Below, one piece after another: positions 1-7,615 of a DNA stretch of 64,000 bases (position 1 is the first letter of the stretch; the number at the start of each line of letters is the position of its first letter). The translations under genes were made by a program, and so were the position numbers. The DNA is from Algoriphagus sp. Its GTDB lineage: Bacteria > Bacteroidota > Bacteroidia > Cytophagales > Cyclobacteriaceae. The stretch spans positions 186,001 through 250,000 of the forward strand of contig JAQSDM010000011.1 of assembly GCA_029945945.1 (NCBI GenBank). Direction: 5' to 3'. The notes under the pieces are model-generated. The model was not told the DNA's origin and did not search any database. It was given only the letters and a program-made list of their open reading frames with translations.

Positions 1-497
1 GAAACAGGATTGGTAAACTCCCGGATGACCACATCTTCATGAAAATAGAGTGTGGTACCCACTATTATTCCGATTCCTATCTGACCCATTATCTTGAATC
101 GACCTGCCAAGCCTTCCTTGTTCTTTCGAAAAACCTTTATGTAATCATCCAAAAAGCCGATTCCTCCAAGCCAGATTGTGGTAACTATCAGGAGAATGAT
201 GTAAATGTTTTGAAGATCTGCGAAAAGCAAAGTAGGAATCAGGATGGCAGCGATCATCATCAAGCCACCCATGGTTGGAGTGCCTTTCTTCTGATTTTGA
301 CCTTCCAAACCTAAATCCCGAACGGTTTCTCCGATCTGACGATTTCGGATCCAGTTGATGATATGATGCCCAAAAGTGATGGTAATGATCAGCGAAAAAA
401 TTGCCGCCATCCCAGCACGGAAAGAGATGTATCGGAATACCCCGGTTCCCGGAATATCCAACACTCGATCTAAATAATCGAAAATGGGATACAGCAT
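1..497 (-). CDS. mraY: Phospho-N-acetylmuramoyl-pentapeptide-transferase MraY (5' part, cut by window edge)
   Basis: This is the N-terminal ~165 residues of MraY. The enzyme transfers phospho-MurNAc-pentapeptide to undecaprenyl phosphate at the inner membrane, giving lipid I. I read the frame from an ATG at 497 on the minus strand, and it stays open to the window edge. Family motifs are visible: KKGTPTMGG near residue 70 and GFLDDYIKV near residue 115, the latter carrying the aspartates of the family's active-site region. Hydrophobic helices surround these motifs. The start lies one base after the murE stop, so it is translated as part of the same operon. The C-terminal half lies outside the window. 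Confidence 0.95.
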   Translation of the reverse strand, partial: MLYPIFDYLDRVLDIPGTGVFRYISFRAGMAAIFSLIITITFGHHIINWIRNRQIGETVRDLGLEGQNQKKGTPTMGGLMMIAAILIPTLLFADLQNIYIILLIVTTIWLGGIGFLDDYIKVFRKNKEGLAGRFKIMGQIGIGIIVGTTLYFHEDVVIREFTNPV

Positions 498-498
498 C

Positions 499-1962
499 TT
501 AATTTTGGGTCAATTGTTGTAAAACTTCAGTCACTACTTCAGCATCATCAAAGTGATGCTTGACACCTTGAATCTCCTGGTAATCCTCGTGGCCTTTTCC
601 GGCAATGAGGATGATATCTCCTTTTTTGGAAAGCATACAGGCAGTTCTGATGGCCTCTCTGCGATCCACTATTGTTAATGTTTTTCTGATTTCTGATGGT
701 CCGATCCCTGCCTGCATATCCTTGAGGATTTCTGCCGGATCTTCGAATCTCGGGTTATCGGAAGTGAGGATGGTTTTATTGCTTTCCTGAACGGCGATCT
801 TGGCCATAATCGGTCTCTTTGTTTTGTCCCGATTCCCGCCGCAACCCACCACGGTGATCAACTGCTCACCGCCGGTTCGTACTCCATTGATGGTTTTGAG
901 CACATTGTCCAACGCATCGGGAGTATGTGCATAATCCACGATTGCGGTGATTCCTCCGATAGAGATTCGGTCAAATCTGCCTTTGGCACCTCTGATTCCT
1001 GAAAGAGTTCTCAGCACTTCGTCCTCTTCTTCTCCCAATAAAATCGCGGTACCCAGCACGCCCAAAATATTGTAGGCATTGAATGCTCCGATCATCCGGA
1101 ACCAAATCAGCTTGTTATTAATCTCCAGTTCCAGTCCCTCCAGGGTATTGGAAATGATTTTAGCTTTGAAGTCAGCGGGTGATTTCAGGGCGAAAGTTTG
1201 GTGTGTGCCTTTGCAATTTTGAACCATCACCGATCCTCGCTTATCATCACCGTTTACTAGCGCAAAAGCGTCTTTCGGTAGCTCATCAAATAGCTTTTTC
1301 TTGGCCTTGATGTACTCGTCAAATGTGCCGTGATAGTCCAGATGATCGTGAGTGATGTTTGTGAAAACAGCTCCAATCAATCTCAATCCTGCAATTCTTT
1401 CCTGAACGATGGCATGCGAACTCGCTTCCATGAAGCAATGCGTGCAACCAGCATCCAACATTTGGCGAAGTAAGGCTTGCACACTTACCGCGTCAGGAGT
1501 CGTATGAGTTGAGGGTATTACAGTCTCGTTAATTTTATTTTCTACTGTCGAAAGCAACCCGGTACTATAGCCCATTGCTATAAAAAGCTGATGCAGCAAT
1601 GTCACCGTAGTGGTCTTGCCATTGGTTCCGGTTACAGCAACAACTTTGATTTTTTCAGAAGGATTTCCGAAGAAATTAGAAGCAATGATTCCAAGTGCCT
1701 TCGCTGAATTGACAACCTGAACATAAGTGATGCCTTGCTTCAGCGTCTCAGGCATCCGTTCGCAAACAATCACATGACAGCCTTTTTCCAAAACTGAGTC
1801 AATGAAATCATGACCGTCAACCTGTGTTCCTGCAATAGCGACAAAAACTGATGCCTTGTCAGCTTTTCGGCTGTCAAAGACAATCGAACTCACTCTCACC
1901 TCCATGTCTCCGGTGGTTGAGATAAGTGATACCTTATATAGTATGTCTTTCAGAACCTTCAT
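499..1962 (-). CDS. murE: UDP-MurNAc-L-alanyl-D-glutamate:meso-diaminopimelate ligase MurE
   Basis: This cytoplasmic Mur ligase adds the third stem-peptide residue to UDP-MurNAc-L-Ala-D-Glu using ATP. The 487-residue length is normal. The ATP loop GTNGKTT sits at residues 112-118. The tetrapeptide DNPR at about residue 399, followed by FEDP, is the known signature for meso-diaminopimelate rather than lysine, so the peptidoglycan should be DAP-type. The start follows directly after the ftsI stop, and the stop lies one base before the mraY start, so translation is probably coupled. It is part of the minus-strand dcw cluster. Confidence 0.97.
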   Translation of the reverse strand: MKVLKDILYKVSLISTTGDMEVRVSSIVFDSRKADKASVFVAIAGTQVDGHDFIDSVLEKGCHVIVCERMPETLKQGITYVQVVNSAKALGIIASNFFGNPSEKIKVVAVTGTNGKTTTVTLLHQLFIAMGYSTGLLSTVENKINETVIPSTHTTPDAVSVQALLRQMLDAGCTHCFMEASSHAIVQERIAGLRLIGAVFTNITHDHLDYHGTFDEYIKAKKKLFDELPKDAFALVNGDDKRGSVMVQNCKGTHQTFALKSPADFKAKIISNTLEGLELEINNKLIWFRMIGAFNAYNILGVLGTAILLGEEEDEVLRTLSGIRGAKGRFDRISIGGITAIVDYAHTPDALDNVLKTINGVRTGGEQLITVVGCGGNRDKTKRPIMAKIAVQESNKTILTSDNPRFEDPAEILKDMQAGIGPSEIRKTLTIVDRREAIRTACMLSKKGDIILIAGKGHEDYQEIQGVKHHFDDAEVVTEVLQQLTQN

Positions 1963-4071
1963 TTAGCCTAAGACAAGATTGATTGTTGAGTTTGGAACAA
2001 GTGCTGAACCTGGAGTCATGGATTGGTTTTGCACCCTTCCTTTTCCAGAATAGTTTACTCTGAGACCTTTGTTTTCAAGTATGTAAAGCGCATCCCGAAG
2101 TGAAAGCCCGGACACATCCGGCACCATTGGCTTGTCAGTATCATTGCTTTGCCATTGAATACTTTCGCCGGAGGCTACTGTTTTTACCCATTCTTCAGAC
2201 TGGGTCGTATTGGCTTTCAAACCAAGCTCTTCCAGAATTTTGTGAATTTCTTCTGCTCTTCCTGCGGGTATAAAAGGTGATTTTGGAAGAGTTGCATCTG
2301 CCTGAAAAATCTTGGATTGATTATCAGGATTCAACTCCACATCCAAAGCATAAATCCGATCTGCGATTTCCTTGAAAACAGGAGCCGAAACGTCACCGCC
2401 ATAGGCTGCAAATCCATTAGGGCTGTCGATCACGACAATCATGGAATATTTTGGATGATCAGCCGGAAAATATCCGGCAAAACTGGTGTAGTAAGTTTGG
2501 GTATATGCCCCGCCAATAATCTTCTGAGCGGTTCCGGTTTTGCCGGCAATTTTATAATCAGCATTAGCGATGTTTCTGGCAGTTCCTCTCGAAACAACAC
2601 CCTCAAGCAGATCCTGCAAATTTTTGATCGTTTTCTCAGAAGCGATTCGCTCGCGCATGATCTCCGTCTCGTAATTTTTCTCGATCACATTTCCTTTCAC
2701 CACAGCCTTCACGATATATGGCTTCACCATCACACCGCCATTGGCAACTGCGTTATAAAGAGCAAGTGTATGAAGAGGATTTACTTTGCTTTCGTAGCCG
2801 ATGGAAATCCAGGGAAGAGAAGTTCCGTACCAGTTTTTGTCGCCAGGCTTCTTAAAATACGGCTTGCCTTCACCAGTCAGCTGAAATCCGATTGGCTCTT
2901 TCAAACCCACTTTATCGATGTATGCCATGAACTTGGATGGGCTGGATCCAAAATGCTCATCGACCAACTTTGAGATGGCGACGTTTGATGATTTTTCGAA
3001 TGCCTCTCGAATGGTGATCGTTCCGTAGCCACCATTTTTAGCATCACGCATGTATTGATTATAGAATTTATGAACACCGTTACCGGTCTCGACATTCTGA
3101 TCAAGACTGATTTTGTTTTCTTCCAAAAGCGCAAGCATGGAAAGTAACTTGAAGGTGGATCCCGGCTCAGTATTTCCCTGATCGCCGATGGCAAAATTGT
3201 AGTTTTCACCGTAGCCGTTTCCGCTTTTGTTGCGCTGCAGGTTTGCAATGGCTTTGATCTGCCCTGTCTTCACTTCCATCACGATCACGGAACCAAACTC
3301 TGCTTCCCGATCGGTCAGCTGACGACGAAGGGCCGTTTCAGCAACATCCTGAATATTGACATCGAGGGTTGTGATAATGTCAAATCCATCTTCAGGCTTC
3401 ACGTCTTCCGCATCAAAAACCGGCTTCCAGCTTCCGCCTGCCAATCTTTGGAACAAGGCTTTTCCGTCTTTTCCGCTCAGGTATGAATTGAAACTATACT
3501 CGATTCCTGCTCCGTAAGAATCTTCGTTCAGGAATCCAACAGTGCGGCTTGCCAGTGAATTGAATGGTCTGTAGCGCTTTTCAACTTTCTCAAAAATCAC
3601 TCCTCCGGATAATCTGCCTTCTCTGAAAATTGGCCATTGAGCCATCTTCTGCATATCCTGATAGCCGATTTGCTTTCTGTTAAGAACCAAATATCGCTTG
3701 CTATCTAGACGTGAGTCATTGATCATTCGCTTATAGGCAGCGGCTGATTTGTCTTTGTAATGGGCAGAAAGAAATCTTGAAAGTGAGTCGATCCCCGCTT
3801 TGTATTTGTCAGAATTTGCAATTGTCGGATCCATCGCAACTCTATAGAACGGAAGACTTGTTGCAAGTAAACTGCCGTCACCGGCATAGATATTACCGCG
3901 GGTCGCAGGGACTTCGCGGTATTGAAAGTTGATGGTTTCTGCTTTTTCTCTCCATTTGTCGCCTTCGGTGAGTTGCAACTGGGCAATACGGTAAGGTATC
4001 GCCGCTGAAGTCAGGGCAATGAGGATGAAAACCACCCTTACACGTAATACTATGGAGCGTTTTATATTCAC
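1963..4071 (-). CDS. ftsI: Division-specific penicillin-binding protein FtsI with one C-terminal PASTA domain
   Basis: This is a class B penicillin-binding protein that cross-links septal peptidoglycan. It has 702 residues: an N-terminal membrane anchor (about residues 8-28), a PBP dimerisation region, then the transpeptidase domain. The catalytic triad motifs are readable: S305-T-F-K308, S361-S-N363 and K511-T-G-T514. A single PASTA domain, starting with VPDVSGLSLRDAL, fills the last ~65 residues as in SpoVD-like proteins. The start codon is GTG at 4071-4069. It overlaps the ftsL-like stop in a GTGA, which suggests translational coupling. It lies between the ftsL-like gene and murE, the usual Bacteroidota order. 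Confidence 0.96.
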   Translation of the reverse strand: MNIKRSIVLRVRVVFILIALTSAAIPYRIAQLQLTEGDKWREKAETINFQYREVPATRGNIYAGDGSLLATSLPFYRVAMDPTIANSDKYKAGIDSLSRFLSAHYKDKSAAAYKRMINDSRLDSKRYLVLNRKQIGYQDMQKMAQWPIFREGRLSGGVIFEKVEKRYRPFNSLASRTVGFLNEDSYGAGIEYSFNSYLSGKDGKALFQRLAGGSWKPVFDAEDVKPEDGFDIITTLDVNIQDVAETALRRQLTDREAEFGSVIVMEVKTGQIKAIANLQRNKSGNGYGENYNFAIGDQGNTEPGSTFKLLSMLALLEENKISLDQNVETGNGVHKFYNQYMRDAKNGGYGTITIREAFEKSSNVAISKLVDEHFGSSPSKFMAYIDKVGLKEPIGFQLTGEGKPYFKKPGDKNWYGTSLPWISIGYESKVNPLHTLALYNAVANGGVMVKPYIVKAVVKGNVIEKNYETEIMRERIASEKTIKNLQDLLEGVVSRGTARNIANADYKIAGKTGTAQKIIGGAYTQTYYTSFAGYFPADHPKYSMIVVIDSPNGFAAYGGDVSAPVFKEIADRIYALDVELNPDNQSKIFQADATLPKSPFIPAGRAEEIHKILEELGLKANTTQSEEWVKTVASGESIQWQSNDTDKPMVPDVSGLSLRDALYILENKGLRVNYSGKGRVQNQSMTPGSALVPNSTINLVLG

Positions 4072-4451
4072 TTTTCTACCTCGATTTTGATCGGCGGTTG
4101 ATTCAATTCAAATAATCCCTGAGCTTCCACTCTTTTTGCGACTTCAGATTGCATACTGCTCAGCATGATTTCGGCTTCCAGCGTAGTCACATCGGCTCGC
4201 AAGTCACCCACTTCCTGCTGCGCTTTCTCGATTTTTCGGACCATATTTTCTGCCCGGTGATTGCTCCAGATATAGATCAGGGCAATAAACGCCACAAATC
4301 CAACCGGCGGAACCAACTGAACCGGCACTCCTTCTCCAAGAATTCCGGTCACGTCCAGCTTCTCTTCGATCCAGGTAAAAATGGTCTTTCGAGAACCTCC
4401 TTTTTGGCTGCTCCCGGCTTTCAGTTTGCTTTTGAAAGTGTTTTGACTCAT
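4068..4451 (-). CDS. ftsL: FtsL-like cell-division membrane protein
   Basis: This small bitopic membrane protein has 127 residues: a basic cytoplasmic N-terminus, one transmembrane helix (about residues 46-63, VGFVAFIALIYIW), and an extracytoplasmic coiled coil (about residues 66-110, with heptad-like A/L/V spacing). Size, topology and position between rsmH and ftsI match the FtsL-like proteins of the Bacteroidota dcw cluster, which are thought to scaffold the divisome. Sequence similarity to the E. coli protein is slight, so the assignment rests mainly on synteny and topology. It overlaps rsmH by ATGA and ftsI by GTGA. Confidence 0.85.
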   Translation of the reverse strand: MSQNTFKSKLKAGSSQKGGSRKTIFTWIEEKLDVTGILGEGVPVQLVPPVGFVAFIALIYIWSNHRAENMVRKIEKAQQEVGDLRADVTTLEAEIMLSSMQSEVAKRVEAQGLFELNQPPIKIEVEK

Positions 4452-5359
4452 TTATCTGTTCTTTTAGCTATTCTCAGTTTGGCACTTCTTGCTCTTGGGT
4501 TTCTAACAACTTCTTCTTCATCTGCCACTATTGCTCCCCGGGTCAACGGCTCCAGAGGACGGATCAGGTTTCCGTAAAAATCTTTCTCAACCTCTCCCTG
4601 GAATCTCCCCTTGATCATCAGGTTTTTCACCAGCCTGTCCTCTAGACTATGGTAACTCATGACCACCAATCTGCCTTCCGGCTTCAACAGGTCCAGAGAA
4701 TCCATCAGCAAATCCTCCAATGCCCCGATCTCATCGTTTACTTCAATTCTCAAGGCCTGAAATACCTGAGCGAAGTATTTGAACTCCTTCCCTCGCGGGG
4801 CATATTTTTTAAGAAAAGCGGTGAAGCCTTCTGTCGTTTCAAAGGGTCTCGCAGCCCGTTCGGCTACGATTGATTGTGCCAGTGTTTTGGCGTTTTTGAT
4901 CTCCCCATAGATTCCGAAAATCTTGTGAAGCTTTCCTTCGTCGTAGGTATTGAGCACCTCTTTGGCAGAAACCTCATCTGACTGATTCATTCTCATATCC
5001 AGATCTCCGCTGAACCTTGTGGAGAAACCTCTGCTCGGTTCGTCAATCTGATGAGATGAAATCCCCAAATCTGCCAAAATCCCATCCACTTGCTTCACTC
5101 CGTAGAGCCTCAGGTATTTTTTGATATCCCTGAAATTGGCCGACACAAAAGTGAACTTGTCGCTTTTCGGGATATTGGCCTCAGCATCAGCATCCTGATC
5201 GAATCCATATAAGTGGCCTTTGTCCAAATGCTTCAAGATTTCTCTCGAATGACCCCCTCCGCCAAAAGTGACATCGACATAAATCCCGTTGGGATCAATA
5301 GCTAAGCCTTCAGTGCATTGGGCAAGCATCACTGGGATATGGTAAGGAGACTCTGTCAT
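4448..5359 (-). CDS. rsmH: 16S rRNA (cytosine(1402)-N4)-methyltransferase RsmH (MraW)
   Basis: This SAM-dependent methyltransferase modifies C1402 in the decoding centre of 16S rRNA. It has 303 residues, normal for the family. The SAM-binding segment VDVTFGGGGHS is at residues 28-38 and FDQD at 53-56. The C-terminal family motif YHSLEDRLVK is present near residue 235. It is the second gene of the dcw cluster, 4 bases after the mraZ stop, and its TGA overlaps the next start (ATGA). Co-transcription with mraZ puts it under MraZ control. Confidence 0.97.
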   Translation of the reverse strand: MTESPYHIPVMLAQCTEGLAIDPNGIYVDVTFGGGGHSREILKHLDKGHLYGFDQDADAEANIPKSDKFTFVSANFRDIKKYLRLYGVKQVDGILADLGISSHQIDEPSRGFSTRFSGDLDMRMNQSDEVSAKEVLNTYDEGKLHKIFGIYGEIKNAKTLAQSIVAERAARPFETTEGFTAFLKKYAPRGKEFKYFAQVFQALRIEVNDEIGALEDLLMDSLDLLKPEGRLVVMSYHSLEDRLVKNLMIKGRFQGEVEKDFYGNLIRPLEPLTRGAIVADEEEVVRNPRARSAKLRIAKRTDK

Positions 5360-5363
5360 AGTT

Positions 5364-5798
5364 TCAGGAGAGATATTTTTCCATCAAACTTGACAGGTCA
5401 GCCGGATCAGCAATGATGTTTTGCAGATATTTTTCAGGATTCCAGATTTCAATTCTACTTCCCATGCCTACCACTATCAGGTCTTTTTCTAATCCTGCAT
5501 ATGTCTGGTAAAGCTTTGGCAACAACAGTCTTCCCGTACTATCCAACTCCACTTCCACGCTGCTGATGAAAAAAGAACGCTGAAGCATTCGCTGCTCAGC
5601 ATTATTGATTGAAAGTGATTTTACCTGATTTTCCAGCTTTTTGTACTCAATCATCGGGTAGAGGGCTAGGCATTTGTCCTCGGCCATTCTGAGCATAAGC
5701 GTGCTTCCGTTAGCCTCCGGAATTGCCGCCTTTATTTTGGCTGGCAAGACCAGACGCCCTTTGGGATCCAGCTTACATTCATATTGACTATTAAACAT
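5364..5798 (-). CDS. mraZ: Transcriptional regulator / nucleoid protein MraZ
   Basis: MraZ is a ring-forming DNA-binding protein that heads the division/cell-wall cluster and represses its own promoter in E. coli. The protein has 144 residues with the two AbrB-like half-domains. Each carries the family D-x-x-G-R motif: D11-P-K-G-R15 followed by LVLPAK, and D86-S-T-G-R90 followed by LLLPK. It is the first gene of the minus-strand cluster. A candidate -7 box and a three-repeat TGGG box lie upstream, so autoregulation like that of E. coli is likely (inference). Confidence 0.96.
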   Translation of the reverse strand: MFNSQYECKLDPKGRLVLPAKIKAAIPEANGSTLMLRMAEDKCLALYPMIEYKKLENQVKSLSINNAEQRMLQRSFFISSVEVELDSTGRLLLPKLYQTYAGLEKDLIVVGMGSRIEIWNPEKYLQNIIADPADLSSLMEKYLS

Positions 5799-5831
5799 CG
5801 CGCTCTTGAAATGATCAGTTTATGGTAAAAA

Positions 5832-5839
5832 CAAAAGTA
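5832..5839 (-). promoter_or_regulatory. Candidate -7 box of the mraZ/dcw promoter (TACTTTTG)
   Basis: The minus strand reads TACTTTTG, a full match to the Bacteroidota -7 consensus TAnnTTTG, 33 bases upstream of the mraZ ATG. No clear TTG/TTTG -33 box is visible at the usual ~19-base distance. The MraZ-type repeats occupy that stretch and the bases just beyond it. Confidence 0.55.
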
Positions 5840-5861
5840 ATAAAATGAGATTCAGATTTTA

Positions 5862-5888
5862 CCACTTTCCCCCACTTTTTCCCACTTT
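5862..5888 (-). promoter_or_regulatory. MraZ-binding box: three TGGG-type repeats at 10-base spacing
   Basis: On the minus strand the core GTGG occurs three times at exact 10-base intervals (plus-strand CCAC at 5862-5865, 5872-5875 and 5882-5885), each preceded by A/G-rich bases. Two of the three read GTGGG and the third GTGGT. Known MraZ operators are TGGGN repeats separated by 5 bases, which is the same geometry. The box starts about 23 bases upstream of the -7 box, over the -33 region, so it fits repression of the dcw operon. Confidence 0.75.
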
Positions 5889-6214
5889 GATTTAAAAGTA
5901 GCCAAAAGTTTCATTCAACCCAATATTTATCGAAAAATTTCAGGGATTTTTTTACTGATAGTCAACCAATTACCAAAGATTCCGACTTGGCAAAAAAATG
6001 CCCAAAATGGCCTGATTTTCCACATTTTAGGAGTAATTGAAGGCTACATCGCGAACAAATGAATCAACTTGGGGAAAAAAGTGGGAGGATTTCCCATAGA
6101 TTTTCAAATGCTGCTCAAAAAGTGGGGCAAAATCCCTAAGTCTGCCACTTTCTCCTGAAAATCATGCACGGTAAATTAATTATTGAAATTAGCTTTGCCT
6201 CTTCTCAAAAATTT

Positions 6215-7438
6215 ATGAAAAACATCCTGGTCATTATCCTGATAACATTAGCCTTCGCTTGCTCTAATCCACCCAAATCAGAAGTTGATTTCTCCGGAAA
6301 CTGGCATGCATATCTGGATATTTCGCCTGACCGGATTCCCTTCGGATTGAGCCTGGAAAAAAGAGATGGTGAGGTGATCGCTATTCTTCAAAATGATACA
6401 GAACGCCTCGAATTCAAAGAGGTAACGGTTACCGTTGACAGTCTGAAAATCGTGTTGGATACCTTTGATGCTGAGATCAATGCAAAAATGAATTCCGAAG
6501 GAGGAATTGAAGGGATCTTCCACCGAAACTATCAGGCTGAATACAAATTGAATCTTTTTGCAGTGCGAAATGGAGACACCCGTTTTCCGGTTTTTGATTC
6601 ACCTACTGTCGATTTTAGTGGTGGTTGGGAAACGACATTTATTCGGAATGACAGCAGTATTTACAAAGCGATCGGGAATTTGCGCCAGGAGGGAAATCAG
6701 CTCTTTGGTACCTTCATTACGAGCACAGGAGATTACCGGTTTTTAGAAGGAAATGTAAGCGGGAACGAGTTTTGGCTAAGCGCATTTGACGGAGGTCATG
6801 CTTTCTTTTTCACTGGAAAACTGGGTGCATCAGGAAAAATAATCGGCAGATTTAGGTCAGGTCCAAGCTATACCGAAGGCATTGAAGCAGTGAGAAACGA
6901 ATCCTTTGAACTCCCGGATGCCAACACATTAACGCAACTTAAACCGGGATTTGAGAAGCTGGAATTCAGCTTTCCGGATGCAAATGGTCAGCTTGTTTCC
7001 CTCAACGATCCAAGATTCGAAAACAAAATTGTACTCGTTCAACTCTTCGGAACCTGGTGCATCAATTGCCTGGACGAGACAAAATTCCTGATCCCTTGGT
7101 ATGAGAAAAACAAGGAAGCGGGAGTTGAAGTAATTGGCCTTGCATTCGAAGCAAAACCCGAATTTGAATATGCATCTGCCCGGGTGAAAAAATATCAGGA
7201 TCGCTTATCAGTTCCTTATCCGCTCCTGATCGCTGGTGAATTTGACAAAGAAAAAGCTGCGAAAGCCCTTCCTGCTTTAGACGCAGTGATCGCATTTCCA
7301 ACCCTACTCTATTTGGACAAAAATCATCGGGTTCGGAGAATTAATACCGGATTTACCGGTCCGGGGACTGGCGAAAACTATGGTCGCTGGATCGAGCAGC
7401 ATGAACTTTTTGTAAAGAAGATGCTGGAGGAAGAGTGA
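6215..7438 (+). CDS. Lipoprotein with C-terminal TlpA/ResA-like thioredoxin domain
   Basis: The 407-residue protein starts at the ATG at 6215, chosen because it begins a clear lipoprotein signal (hydrophobic stretch ending LAFAC, lipobox Cys near residue 16). Two related beta-rich modules follow, each opening with an F-S-G-x-W motif (about residues 26-30 and 132-136), a lipocalin-like or beta-sandwich pattern. The C-terminal ~145 residues form a TlpA-like fold with the redox motif W-C282-I-N-C285. This suggests a periplasm-facing, membrane-anchored thiol oxidoreductase, for example in cytochrome c maturation or disulfide reduction. The substrate is unknown. It is monocistronic, ending at a shared terminator. 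Confidence 0.85.
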   Translation: MKNILVIILITLAFACSNPPKSEVDFSGNWHAYLDISPDRIPFGLSLEKRDGEVIAILQNDTERLEFKEVTVTVDSLKIVLDTFDAEINAKMNSEGGIEGIFHRNYQAEYKLNLFAVRNGDTRFPVFDSPTVDFSGGWETTFIRNDSSIYKAIGNLRQEGNQLFGTFITSTGDYRFLEGNVSGNEFWLSAFDGGHAFFFTGKLGASGKIIGRFRSGPSYTEGIEAVRNESFELPDANTLTQLKPGFEKLEFSFPDANGQLVSLNDPRFENKIVLVQLFGTWCINCLDETKFLIPWYEKNKEAGVEVIGLAFEAKPEFEYASARVKKYQDRLSVPYPLLIAGEFDKEKAAKALPALDAVIAFPTLLYLDKNHRVRRINTGFTGPGTGENYGRWIEQHELFVKKMLEEE

Positions 7439-7565
7439 TTTTGTTAATTCGCCTGATCCAAAATTCATTGCACACTTTTTTAACCAACTCATTATTCTTC
7501 ATAAAAAATAGAGTCTCCGAAAGACCCCTATTGTGTTAATCTCTCCTTAAATTCTCTAGACCTAA

Positions 7566-7596
7566 AAAAAGACCTGCCCAACGGACAGGTCTTTTT
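7566..7596. terminator. Bidirectional intrinsic terminator
   Basis: Eleven-base arms AAAAAGACCTG (7566-7576) and CAGGTCTTTTT (7586-7596) enclose a 9-base loop. T-runs occur on both strands. It sits between the convergent TlpA-like gene and the M56 gene and can end both transcripts. Confidence 0.9.
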
Positions 7597-7615
7597 CAAA
7601 AGCATCAACACACAA

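Larger units (their letters stand above)
5799..6214. other. Divergent intergenic region between mraZ and the TlpA-like lipoprotein gene
   Basis: These 416 bases contain no convincing gene. The left part holds the dcw promoter and MraZ box. The right part has further isolated plus-strand GTGGG words at 6081-6085 and 6122-6126 and a reverse one near 6145-6149. These are not in 10-base register and I cannot call them operators. An upstream ATG at 6164 is in frame with the lipoprotein gene but would add 17 residues before the signal peptide. Confidence 0.6.

Noticed and set aside
39-314. Plus-strand open frame of 91 codons at the left edge
   Set aside because: It is antisense to the mraY fragment, which has unmistakable family motifs on the minus strand.
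2317-2973. Plus-strand open frame of 218 codons
   Set aside because: It lies wholly inside ftsI in antisense, shows no protein-like pattern, and ftsI motifs cover the same bases.
6070-6150. Additional GTGGG words as a second MraZ operator for the lipoprotein gene
   Set aside because: Spacing is 12 and about 41 bases rather than 10, and orientation is mixed, so no operator can be claimed.
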